The notes under the pieces were generated by a model. The model ran no database searches and was not told where the DNA came from. It was given only the letters and a program-made list of their open reading frames with translations. A program made the position numbers and the translations under genes. Of a stretch of DNA of 33,260 nucleotides, positions 1 through 6,740 are shown one piece after another. This stretch comes from Salinimicrobium nanhaiense (GTDB taxonomy: Bacteria; Bacteroidota; Bacteroidia; Flavobacteriales; Flavobacteriaceae): assembly GCA_012038135.1 (NCBI GenBank), contig JAAVJQ010000022.1, positions 1 through 33,260 of the forward strand, read 5' to 3'. Position 1 is the stretch's first letter; each line of letters starts with the position of its first letter.

Positions 1-127
1 ACCGATACGACTGGCACAAAACGAACCGTAATGATTTTCTTTGCTGCCAAAAAGTGGCACAAATCAAACCGAAATGCCTGGCACTAACCGACCGAAATCA
101 CTGGCACAATTCGAACCGAAATAGCCA
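1..127. mobile_element. Terminal multiple repeats of an IS21-like element (right end only)
   Basis: Four related copies of a 22-26 bp unit with core CTGGCACAA-N-CGAACCGAAAT start at 11, 54, 78 and 101; the last three are spaced 24 and 23 bp apart. Regularly spaced multiple terminal repeats that bind the transposase are typical of IS21-family ends, and the array stops abruptly near 127 in a CA dinucleotide, where coding sequence of the neighbouring gene begins. No transposase gene is visible because the element would lie left of the window. Assignment to IS21 rests on this architecture and on recalled similarity; the repeats themselves are seen directly. Confidence 0.5.
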
Positions 128-966
128 TTTCGTTCTTCTTCACGAATTTTTCTTTTGATTTCTCGTTGCATTTCAGCCTCGGCTTCAATTTCCAACCATG
201 CTATTATGGAAGAAAGTTTACTCTCGAGTTTTACTGTTTTAGCATCATTCCAGGATTTACTGTAAAAAGATTCTCCGGCCTGAATTGAAAGCATACCGGT
301 CGGCTCAGACTTATAGTCACTTCCATATTTTCCCTGTACCTTAATTCTCTTATTTTTTTCCGAAATACTTATTTCAATTTCGATTCCGTACAACTTGACA
401 AAGGAATGGTACTTTCCAAAAGTAAATTCATGTCCCCGGACCTTAATGTTTTTTAATAGAACGGAAAGTATGATAAGAGAACGTTTCAACTGTATCTCCG
501 ACACCCAACAGCGAATTGGACCTGGAGAATATCGATCATAGTAGTCCAGATTCTCGGGAATCTTATTCTCATTCTTAAACCATTTTTTTGTTGCTTTTAT
601 AATCGGATCCACTTTTGGTGGTAGTTTTTCCGGAATAGTTAAATTTACCTTTGGATCTGCCTCAATCTCCAGAATTCTTTTATCCAACTTGGTAAGGTAG
701 CCGAAATCACGATTGTCTCCCTCGGGGCGGAGGTAAAGAACGATTTCTTTCTCGTTTTTTATTTTAAAATATTCAGGCTGTAAACCTTCTTTTCCAAATT
801 TCTTTTTTGACCAGTATCCTCCTGGAGGTAAAGGAATATCATTTTCTTTGCAGATATTCTTAAAGCTTGGGTATGAAACCATATACCTGTTTGTAAAATA
901 GGAGAGTGGATGCTTCCATACAAGGTTATAAAGTTCACTTCGGGAGAGGATTACTTGTTGTATCAT
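64..966 (-). CDS. Hypothetical protein with an ELYxxVW N-terminal region, 3' end cut by an IS
   Basis: The 300-residue frame starts at ATG (966). Residues 9-60 contain SRSELYNLVW, then NDIPLPPGGYW and a lysine-rich GK segment; this resembles the N-terminus of a widespread uncharacterised bacterial family (SRxELYERVW ... DIPxPPxGYWAK), which looks like a helix-turn-helix. Homologues as I recall them continue with a charged helix of E/R/Q and a further helical tail. Here the charged helix begins (AEMQREIKRKIREEERN, about residues 264-280), but the last ~20 residues are translated from the IS21-like terminal repeats, so the native C-terminus is missing. The product is probably a truncated, possibly inactive cargo protein. 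Function is unknown. Confidence 0.7.
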   Translation of the reverse strand: MIQQVILSRSELYNLVWKHPLSYFTNRYMVSYPSFKNICKENDIPLPPGGYWSKKKFGKEGLQPEYFKIKNEKEIVLYLRPEGDNRDFGYLTKLDKRILEIEADPKVNLTIPEKLPPKVDPIIKATKKWFKNENKIPENLDYYDRYSPGPIRCWVSEIQLKRSLIILSVLLKNIKVRGHEFTFGKYHSFVKLYGIEIEISISEKNKRIKVQGKYGSDYKSEPTGMLSIQAGESFYSKSWNDAKTVKLESKLSSIIAWLEIEAEAEMQREIKRKIREEERNGYFGSNCASDFGRLVPGISV

Positions 967-1060
967 ATTTTTCTTTAGTAACTTTTTTGATCTTTTAGCC
1001 TTAAACGAGATTTGAACTCGAATGCGCTCCTATAATAGTGAAGAAGTTTTTCCGGAAAAA

Positions 1061-1102
1061 GTAAACAAAATTGTTTACCTTGGAAAGGTTTTTGTAATTT
1101 TG
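1061..1102 (+). promoter_or_regulatory. Promoter with overlapping palindromic operator for the toxin-antitoxin pair
   Basis: A TTG at 1071-1073 and TAATTTTG at 1095-1102 (spacer 21) match the Bacteroidota TTG / TAnnTTTG promoter. The perfect inverted repeat GTAAACAA-AA-TTGTTTAC (1061-1078) overlaps the -33 TTG, a natural position for repression by the HTH protein encoded downstream. The predicted transcription start near 1108 leaves a short leader before ATG 1123 and argues against the upstream TTG (1105) as start codon. Confidence 0.6.
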
Positions 1103-1122
1103 ATTTGGAAAAAAAATCAGTC

Positions 1123-1602
1123 ATGTTACCCGAAATAGATAAAATTGCTGGAATTCACCCTGGCCGTATTCTGAAAAGAGAAATGGATAAAAAGGGAATA
1201 AAGAATGTTGAGCTGGCTTCGACGTTGCATGAGCACGCCCAAACCATAGGTGCAATAATTAAGGGCAAGAGAAGAATGACTCCACAATTATCCGTAAAAC
1301 TAGGAGAAAATTTTCATACCACTCCGGATTATTTTATGCGATTACAAGCGAGTCATGATGTAAAAAAATACCAAGCTACACGTCCTCAGAAGACGCCAAA
1401 TCTAAAGAACCTCCGTAAAATTTTATTCTGGGATACGGATATTAAGAAAATAGATTGGGAGAAGTACCAGGAATCAGTTATCAATCGGGTTTTTCAGAGG
1501 GGAAATTTTCAGGAGAAAAAAGAAATATTACGATTCTATGGTGCCAAAACGGTTCGGAATATCTTGGATAAAAATGAGAATTCCTATTATACTGCATTTT
1601 AA
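1123..1602 (+). CDS. HTH antitoxin with C-terminal DUF6922-like region
   Basis: The protein has 159 residues from ATG 1123; an in-frame TTG at 1105 is too close to the -7 element to be likely. Residues about 12-75 form a HigA/Xre-type HTH (HPGRILKREMDKKG, LASTL, IIKGKRRMTP, TPDYFMRLQ). Residues about 95-145 (KILFWDTDIKKIDWEK, NRVFQRG, EILRFYG) resemble the small DUF6922 domain that in Bacteroidota is often encoded next to AbiEii nucleotidyltransferases. It ends 17 bp before such a nucleotidyltransferase, so the pair reads as antitoxin then toxin. The palindrome over its promoter suggests autoregulation. The HTH call is strong; the DUF6922 assignment is from memory of the motif. Confidence 0.82.
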   Translation: MLPEIDKIAGIHPGRILKREMDKKGIKNVELASTLHEHAQTIGAIIKGKRRMTPQLSVKLGENFHTTPDYFMRLQASHDVKKYQATRPQKTPNLKNLRKILFWDTDIKKIDWEKYQESVINRVFQRGNFQEKKEILRFYGAKTVRNILDKNENSYYTAF

Positions 1603-1619
1603 AATAGACAGGAATTTTG

Positions 1620-2276
1620 ATGAAGATATATAGGGAGACTGTAACCGACACACTTTGGGATGTTTTCAAAAAACTAATGGAATTCGAAGAGTTAGCTTCC
1701 TTCCGATTAGTTGGAGGAACGTCTTTAAGTTTGCTTTTAGGACATCGAGAGTCCGTTGATATTGATCTTTTTACAGATGCGCCTTATAAGTCTCTGGATT
1801 TTGTAGCTATAGAGAATAAAATAGAAGCCTCCTTTCCCTATGTGGAAAGCAATGGTTCCGGACTTTCGGTCCTTGGTAAATCTTTCTTCATTGGAAAAAG
1901 TAAAGAAGATCTCGTTAAGGTGGATCTTTTTTACACGGACAAATTTGTCTTTCCTATCATCAAGTATGACTCACTACGGCTTTCTTCTTTGGAGGAAATA
2001 GCAGCTATGAAAATGGAAGTTGTTGGTCATCACGGCAGAAAAAAGGATTTCTGGGATATCCATGAGTTATTGAATAATTTCTCATTGAATGAGATTATGG
2101 AATTCTATGAAAAAAGGTATCCATACAGCTACTCAAGAGCTGAATTATTAGAGAAGCTTACGGATTTTGAATTGGCTAATAAAGATTTTGATCCGATTTG
2201 TATGAAGGACAAAAGCTGGGAACTGATAAAGTTGGATCTTGAAGAAAGTAAGACTGACTACCTTGGATTGCTTTAA
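1620..2276 (+). CDS. Nucleotidyltransferase AbiEii/AbiGii family toxin
   Basis: The protein has 218 residues from ATG 1620, one codon after an in-frame TTG. Residues 32-51 show the AbiEii signature: GGTS (32-35), GHR (41-43) and DIDLF with D47 and D49 as metal-binding acidic residues; a third acidic residue lies in KVDLF (D102). The C-terminal half carries the family pattern LSSLEEIAAMKMEV ... KKDFWDIHELL. AbiEii-type enzymes transfer nucleotides to RNA or GTP and arrest growth, and serve in phage abortive infection and in stabilising mobile DNA. Here the partner is an HTH-DUF6922 protein rather than a classical AbiEi. It converges on the mobilization operon without an evident terminator in the 68 bp between them. 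Confidence 0.88.
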   Translation: MKIYRETVTDTLWDVFKKLMEFEELASFRLVGGTSLSLLLGHRESVDIDLFTDAPYKSLDFVAIENKIEASFPYVESNGSGLSVLGKSFFIGKSKEDLVKVDLFYTDKFVFPIIKYDSLRLSSLEEIAAMKMEVVGHHGRKKDFWDIHELLNNFSLNEIMEFYEKRYPYSYSRAELLEKLTDFELANKDFDPICMKDKSWELIKLDLEESKTDYLGLL

Positions 2277-2344
2277 ACGTTCAACATAAATTGTCCACTC
2301 CATGGCATTTTCTTCTCCAAGGGGTTTTAACAACTGCAGATAAG

Positions 2345-2650
2345 TTAAGAGGTAAAGACCAGTAAATAGATAAAGATGCCATTAAGGAGTAAGGATACTG
2401 TAAAGGTTATCAGGGCCCATACCGGATAAGCTTTCGCCTTTTCAAGTCTTTGGCTAAGGTTTTTCATTTCCTGTTTATGCGAGAATAGAGACTTTTCCAG
2501 GTTTTCCTGCTGCAGTTTAATCACACTTTCTAAGGCACGGCTATCAATTAATATTTTTTGATTTTGAATTTTCTGCAACTTTTCTACAGTCTTTTCAAAC
2601 TGTTCAATTTCTGAAACCAGCATTTCTGATAATTCCTCCAATTTTGTCAT
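2345..2650 (-). CDS. Small coiled-coil protein with C-terminal membrane anchor (mobilization operon)
   Basis: The protein has 101 residues. Residues 1-75 are highly charged and helical (coiled coil, LEELSEML through LSQRLEKAK); residues about 77-98 form one hydrophobic segment (VWALITFTVSLLLNGIFIYL), so it is a tail-anchored membrane protein. It follows the relaxase gene by 11 bp in the same direction, and small proteins of this design (DUF6730-like, from memory) are regular companions of Bacteroidota relaxases. A role at the membrane in relaxosome docking is possible but only inferred from position. Confidence 0.75.
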   Translation of the reverse strand: MTKLEELSEMLVSEIEQFEKTVEKLQKIQNQKILIDSRALESVIKLQQENLEKSLFSHKQEMKNLSQRLEKAKAYPVWALITFTVSLLLNGIFIYLLVFTS

Positions 2651-2661
2651 ACAGTTAATTT

Positions 2662-3519
2662 TTAATATTCAAATCCCTGGCTAATTATTCGTTTCAGAAC
2701 ATGCTTTGTGATGCTCACGACCATTCGGTTAGAGAGCTGTACCGCCTTTCCAGCCATCTTCAATTGTTCATTTTCTTTTAGAAATGGTTTTACACCAACC
2801 TGAGCGGCCATGGCTTTTCCGATATTTCCGCCACTCATAGATCTGTGGATCTCGCTTCCTTTTAGGTTGTAACCATCGAACTCAAACCGGAATCCCTGTA
2901 GCTTGTTAGCTTTATTGATGCAGGGAATGACCTTCACCTTATTTGCTTCCATGGCTTTGATGTACTGATCAAAGCTTTTTGGCTTAAAGTTTTTCATAGT
3001 TATATCATGCCGTCGCTTAATCTCTGCCCGAATGTCTTTCAGATTAAATTCCTTCTCAATTTGTAATCGTCTTACTGTTGTTAACTGATATTGCTCTGCT
3101 ACTTTTTCCGCTGCCTGTTGACTGCGTTTCCCTATAAAGCTGTCGTTGTATGCCGTTCCATTAAAGTCGATCCTGTTTATGTAAAGATGAATATGCGTGT
3201 GTTGTTTGTCCCGGTGTACAAAAGCAATTGCCTGTCTTTCCCCCAGCTTCATTTTTTCCATAAAAGCTGCACATATTTTTTGAAGCTCCGCCTTATGAAG
3301 TTTCTTTCCGTCTTCAACTGTGGGACTAAGCACAAAGGAGAGCGTATTTTTTTTACAATTGATATTTTGTTCCTGGATCAGCTGAAATTCCCGGCTGATC
3401 TCTTTTGGATTGTCTCCTACGAGATGTTGCCGATATACCACTTCAGCATTCTTTTCCTGGTTCCATCCGTATGCCATTGAAGCCTGGGTATGGGCGATGG
3501 ATTTTCCTTTCCCAATCAT
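2662..3519 (-). CDS. Relaxase/mobilization nuclease (MobB-like, MOBP type)
   Basis: The protein has 285 residues. The HUH metal-binding motif is seen at residues 102-111 (H102-R-D104 ... H107, H109, H111), preceded by a conserved FVLSP segment and followed by NRIDFNG. The N-terminal region (GKGKSIAHTQASMAYG) would carry the nucleophile region; Tyr17 is a candidate and Tyr29 is another. It nicks the element at oriT and leads the strand into a recipient cell. Its start overlaps the stop of the upstream mobC-like gene by 4 bp (ATGA), indicating translational coupling. No mating-pair formation or coupling-protein genes are present in the window, so the element is presumably mobilized by a helper. 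Confidence 0.9.
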   Translation of the reverse strand: MIGKGKSIAHTQASMAYGWNQEKNAEVVYRQHLVGDNPKEISREFQLIQEQNINCKKNTLSFVLSPTVEDGKKLHKAELQKICAAFMEKMKLGERQAIAFVHRDKQHTHIHLYINRIDFNGTAYNDSFIGKRSQQAAEKVAEQYQLTTVRRLQIEKEFNLKDIRAEIKRRHDITMKNFKPKSFDQYIKAMEANKVKVIPCINKANKLQGFRFEFDGYNLKGSEIHRSMSGGNIGKAMAAQVGVKPFLKENEQLKMAGKAVQLSNRMVVSITKHVLKRIISQGFEY

Positions 3520-4019
3520 TTCTGAACCTTTTCAAGTTGTTGTTTTATCTCATCTGCCAGGGCATAAACTGCTGCGGTAAGCCGCGGATCCTTTTTCCGG
3601 AACATGTTCCCTATGGACTTGAAATTATTGTGGTATTTGCTAAGGGTCTTCAGGATCTCGATATGATCATCGGAAAGTCTTTCTTTTATCTCCAGGTCAA
3701 ATATGGACCTGCGACAGAATTCGCTAACGCTAAGCCTGCTTCTTTTGGCTTTGATGTACAGCAGCTTCTTTTCGTAGACGGAACATCTAAATTTCACGAA
3801 TTCCCTTTTCGCCTTAAACATCTCTTTTTTATTGCGACCACCGGGAGCAATTATTTTTGTGCCCACAGGCACACATCTTGAATTAGAATTCGGTTCAATA
3901 GTAGGATGCTCTTCCAGAGAAGCATCTAATTCTTCTATAGATAATCCTTCAGAAGAAGGATCAAGATGAGTAACATCTATTACTATAGGATTCTTCCTTT
4001 CATCTTTCCATTCTTCCAT
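3516..4019 (-). CDS. MobC-like mobilization protein (relaxosome accessory)
   Basis: The protein has 167 residues. Residues about 75-165 match plasmid mobilization MobA/MobC-type proteins: KFRCSVYEKKLLYIKAKRS, then SVSEFCRRSIFD, and a C-terminal helical region with HNNFKSIGNMFRKKDP. Such proteins are ribbon-helix-helix-like DNA binders that help open oriT for the relaxase. The N-terminal ~70 residues are acidic and low in structure. It overlaps the primase gene upstream by 20 bp and the relaxase downstream by 4 bp, so all three are translated from one message. The start could also be slightly downstream, but no better ATG with spacing evidence is seen. Confidence 0.8.
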   Translation of the reverse strand: MEEWKDERKNPIVIDVTHLDPSSEGLSIEELDASLEEHPTIEPNSNSRCVPVGTKIIAPGGRNKKEMFKAKREFVKFRCSVYEKKLLYIKAKRSRLSVSEFCRRSIFDLEIKERLSDDHIEILKTLSKYHNNFKSIGNMFRKKDPRLTAAVYALADEIKQQLEKVQK

Positions 4020-4860
4020 GAGTCAGCATATTATTAAGGTCCTTGTAATCGAAGTAGAATTGACTTTCATCAATGGCATTAGAAAACTTCTTCAGAAGTT
4101 GTTGGGTAGCAGTTCTTCCTGCTGTATCGTTATCCAGGAGAAGATATATTTCAGAATAGGAGTTCCATTCTTCCGGGATAAGACCAATGTTTCCCAGGGA
4201 ATTCAACACAACAAGATCCGCGAAAGAGAAGAGTTCATTATCCAGCACTTTTAGGGAAAGGAAATCAAACATTCCTTCTGTGATCACCAGTCTTTTAAAT
4301 CCACATATGAAGGAGGAAATTGTTTTAGGAGAGGTGGAGCATTTGAAGAATTTATTTCTGAGTTCATACCCTCCGGCATCATTTCTTAGCCCGATGGAAA
4401 AATAAGTTTTGTTGTTCAGGCTAAACCATACTTCCTGGCAAAAGCGTTGAGCTACCTCCAGCGGAATTTTCCTTGAATCCAGATATTCAATTAAGGCAGG
4501 ATGCTTTAGAACCGATACCCGTTTTAATTGTACAGCATTTTTTTTCCGTGAAACCTTTTCCGGGCAAAAAGAAAACTGAATATTGTCCTGCAGGCAGCGT
4601 ACTGCTTCATAAGCAGAGCAGTCGTTTATTGCCATGACCAGATCTATGATGTTTCCACCTTTACCTAATCCGTAGTCATACCAAAGGTTCTTAGTCAAAG
4701 AGACGCTGAAAGATGCTTGGGTTTCTGACCGCAGGGGACTCAGAAACCAAGCTTCTTTCTCCGATTTTCTGGTGGGGTAGTGTCCTGAATTTGCAAGAGT
4801 TTTTACGATGCAAATTTGACGGGCACTACTCCACGATAAGTTGCTATTATTTTTACTCAT
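4000..4860 (-). CDS. Toprim-domain DNA primase of the element
   Basis: The protein has 286 residues. The N-terminal region (about 20-95) resembles a CHC2 DnaG-like domain (AWFLSPLRSETQASFSV, LWYDYGLGKGGNIIDLV) but lacks the usual Cys/His zinc ligands. The Toprim core is at about 188-250: VITEG with E195, and LLLDNDTAGR with D243 and D245. It would make primers for element replication or for second-strand synthesis after conjugative transfer. Together with the VapE-like helicase upstream it forms the replication module common in Bacteroidota mobilizable islands. A 182-bp gap with repeats separates it from the helicase gene. Confidence 0.87.
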   Translation of the reverse strand: MSKNNSNLSWSSARQICIVKTLANSGHYPTRKSEKEAWFLSPLRSETQASFSVSLTKNLWYDYGLGKGGNIIDLVMAINDCSAYEAVRCLQDNIQFSFCPEKVSRKKNAVQLKRVSVLKHPALIEYLDSRKIPLEVAQRFCQEVWFSLNNKTYFSIGLRNDAGGYELRNKFFKCSTSPKTISSFICGFKRLVITEGMFDFLSLKVLDNELFSFADLVVLNSLGNIGLIPEEWNSYSEIYLLLDNDTAGRTATQQLLKKFSNAIDESQFYFDYKDLNNMLTHGRMER

Positions 4861-4874
4861 GTTTTTCTGTTTTT

Positions 4875-5038
4875 AATTACCCATCTACCCAGTCCAATGA
4901 ATACAAGCGTTTATTTCTTTTTTTGCTGTAATTCCTATCTACCCAATTACCCATTGGTAGATTCTAAAAAATCTAATTACCACATCAGAAGACCATGGTT
5001 TTCAGGGGCTTTAAGAAGTTGGGGTAATTGGGTAATTA
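4875..5038. repeat. Iteron-like ATTACCCA/CTACCCA repeats between primase and helicase genes
   Basis: The 182-bp gap carries AATTACCCA-TCTACCCA (4875-4891), CTACCCAATTACCCA (4939-4953) followed by TTGGTAG, a degenerate AATTACCA near 4976, and the opposite-strand version GGGGTAATTGGGTAATTA (5021-5038). Direct and inverted short repeats beside replication genes are typical of replication origins or initiator binding sites. No function is shown; an oriT or promoter operator is also possible. Confidence 0.45.
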
Positions 5039-5042
5039 GTTT

Positions 5043-6227
5043 TTATAAAAGTTCTATGGGTGAAGCTTTAAACTTTGGTTTTATCAAGTAGCCGTAGCTT
5101 CTTGTATTTCCGGATTTCACCCTTTCATATTCCAAAGATTTTAATGCCCTTCCCATGGTGTACATATTGAGACGCGGGTTAATAGGGAAGAGCTCGATCA
5201 CAATTTCTGATGCTGTTTTAAAATCTGCAGGATCTGAACTGTAAGTGTAAAATTTTGAGAGCATTTCCTCTTCCATACTGGATTCCCGATACGTCCTGTT
5301 CCTGATTTCATTTTGCTGAATGTCATCTAGAGTAAGCTCAGGACTAAACTGTTCATCAATATATGCGAGATAATAAGCCTGGGCCCAGACTTCGTTTATA
5401 TCAATCTCCCGGGAATAAGAGAAATCAATTGTTCCTTTGAGTTCAAAGCAGAGCCATCTGACAGATCCCGTTTCATCATTAAGAAAGGTCGCCCGGTTTG
5501 TTGATCCAATAAAACTACAGGTTCGGGGGAGCGTAGAATTCTTCCGGTCATAAGGCAATCTTTCATTTATCATTGTCTTGGAGAAATAGGCTTTTAGAGC
5601 ATTTATTTCTTTTTTTGCCAGGATAGATAGTTCATCAAGGTTGATGAGGAAGTTTCTCGTCAGTTGGATCCTTGCATCTTTATCAGTGGTCATGTCTTCG
5701 GCAAAATATTTTGATAGAGCAGGAGGGTTAAGGAACCTACACCAGGTCGATTTCCCGGAGTTTTGTTGCGAGTGAACCAGGACGAGACATTGCTTGTTGA
5801 AGTAATCTTTTTCAATTCCACACCTTACGGTGCGAACAAGCCACTTCCTGAAATGATAGAGAAATAAATCCGGCTCTTTAAGTGGAAGATATGATGCGAT
5901 TTCTTTAATTGGATCTCCTGTATATGACTTCGGCAACAGTCGGAAGTATTCTTCTATGGGATTAAACTTCGGGACGAATTTGGACCTGAGGAAAATTTCA
6001 AGTTTGGCAGGAGTAACTTCTATGTTAGATTGTGCTAGTTCAATCAGGAAAGAATTCACATCCAGAATTTCCCATTCATTTTGATCTTTTAAAGAAATTT
6101 GAAAGTCATGTCCCAGTTCATCATACCTGATATCATACTTGCTATCAGTGTATTCAAAGATGAAGTCATAGACCGTTTTTTTCTTCTGTTCTTTCACCCC
6201 ATAAAGCTTTTCATGTTTACCCGGCAT
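5043..6227 (-). CDS. VapE-family (virulence-associated E) P-loop helicase/ATPase
   Basis: The protein has 394 residues. Walker A is at 153-161 (SQQNSGKST), Walker B at 193-199 (FLINLDE), a sensor region with STNRATF at 242-248, and an arginine in GSVRWLCFEL at R257. This order fits PF05272 superfamily-III-like helicases. N-terminal ~90 residues may belong to the primase-linked part usually fused in longer homologues, which here is encoded separately as the Toprim primase. It is expected to unwind the element for replication. It lies 21 bp after the HTH gene in the same direction, likely one operon. Confidence 0.88.
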   Translation of the reverse strand: MPGKHEKLYGVKEQKKKTVYDFIFEYTDSKYDIRYDELGHDFQISLKDQNEWEILDVNSFLIELAQSNIEVTPAKLEIFLRSKFVPKFNPIEEYFRLLPKSYTGDPIKEIASYLPLKEPDLFLYHFRKWLVRTVRCGIEKDYFNKQCLVLVHSQQNSGKSTWCRFLNPPALSKYFAEDMTTDKDARIQLTRNFLINLDELSILAKKEINALKAYFSKTMINERLPYDRKNSTLPRTCSFIGSTNRATFLNDETGSVRWLCFELKGTIDFSYSREIDINEVWAQAYYLAYIDEQFSPELTLDDIQQNEIRNRTYRESSMEEEMLSKFYTYSSDPADFKTASEIVIELFPINPRLNMYTMGRALKSLEYERVKSGNTRSYGYLIKPKFKASPIELL

Positions 6228-6248
6228 AGCTCAAATCGTCAGTAGGTT

Positions 6249-6542
6249 CTACAAAAAACTTTTCTTATTCCTGAAGGCATAATCAATAGCTTCAATCTTT
6301 ATTTCTCTTCCTGATTTCCGAGAATTAGAAAGCAACCATTCATCGAGTTTCTCTTTCGAGAAGTAGATCATTTTCCCTCTTGGTTTGGAAAAGGGAATTT
6401 CACCTTTTGCCGTTAGCTTATAAAGGTAACTTCGGGAGATGCCTGAGTATTCACTTGCCTCTTCCAGAGACATTACAGTCTTACTTGCCCGAAGTAATTT
6501 CTCTATACGGTCGAGCTGTTCGAGGATTTTTAAGTCGTTCAT
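6249..6542 (-). CDS. Excisionase-like helix-turn-helix protein
   Basis: The protein has 97 residues. Residues about 22-75 form a MerR/excisionase-type (HTH_17) fold: SLEEASEYSGISRSYLYKLTAKGEIP, then KPRGKMIYFSKEKLDEWL. The basic wing and this length match Xis-type directionality factors and plasmid copy regulators. As first gene of the replication and mobilization operon it may control that operon and assist excision by the integrase encoded at 11743-12885. A perfect palindrome lies 28 bp upstream of its start. Confidence 0.85.
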   Translation of the reverse strand: MNDLKILEQLDRIEKLLRASKTVMSLEEASEYSGISRSYLYKLTAKGEIPFSKPRGKMIYFSKEKLDEWLLSNSRKSGREIKIEAIDYAFRNKKSFL

Positions 6543-6569
6543 TTTTCCATTGTTAAAAGGTTAAAAATG

Positions 6570-6587
6570 AACAAAAGCGCTTTTGTT
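6570..6587. promoter_or_regulatory. Perfect 18-bp palindrome upstream of the HTH operon
   Basis: AACAAAAGC-GCTTTTGTT is a perfect dyad placed in the divergent region between the leftward HTH gene and the rightward nuclease-like gene. It has operator geometry; no T-run typical of a terminator directly follows on either strand. The binding protein is unknown; the adjacent HTH protein is the obvious candidate. Confidence 0.5.
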
Positions 6588-6740
6588 AGTTGAATTCTGG
6601 AGCTAAGCTAAGAAGGGAAGAATTTGATAAAGTGTACAATGCATCCAACGTATGTAAAATCGTTAAATTGGGTGCAACAATGAACTTACCATAAATTAAA
6701 CAATAATTATAAAACAAGACTAACTAATTTAATCATATAT

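Noticed and set aside
3091..3881. Two rightward open frames antisense to the relaxase and mobC-like genes
   Set aside because: They mirror the well-supported leftward genes, have no family features, and overlap them entirely.
6590..6694. 34-codon frame (TTG start) in the gap before the giant nuclease-like gene
   Set aside because: It is short, has a non-ATG start and no recognisable family; it could be a gene remnant but cannot be supported.
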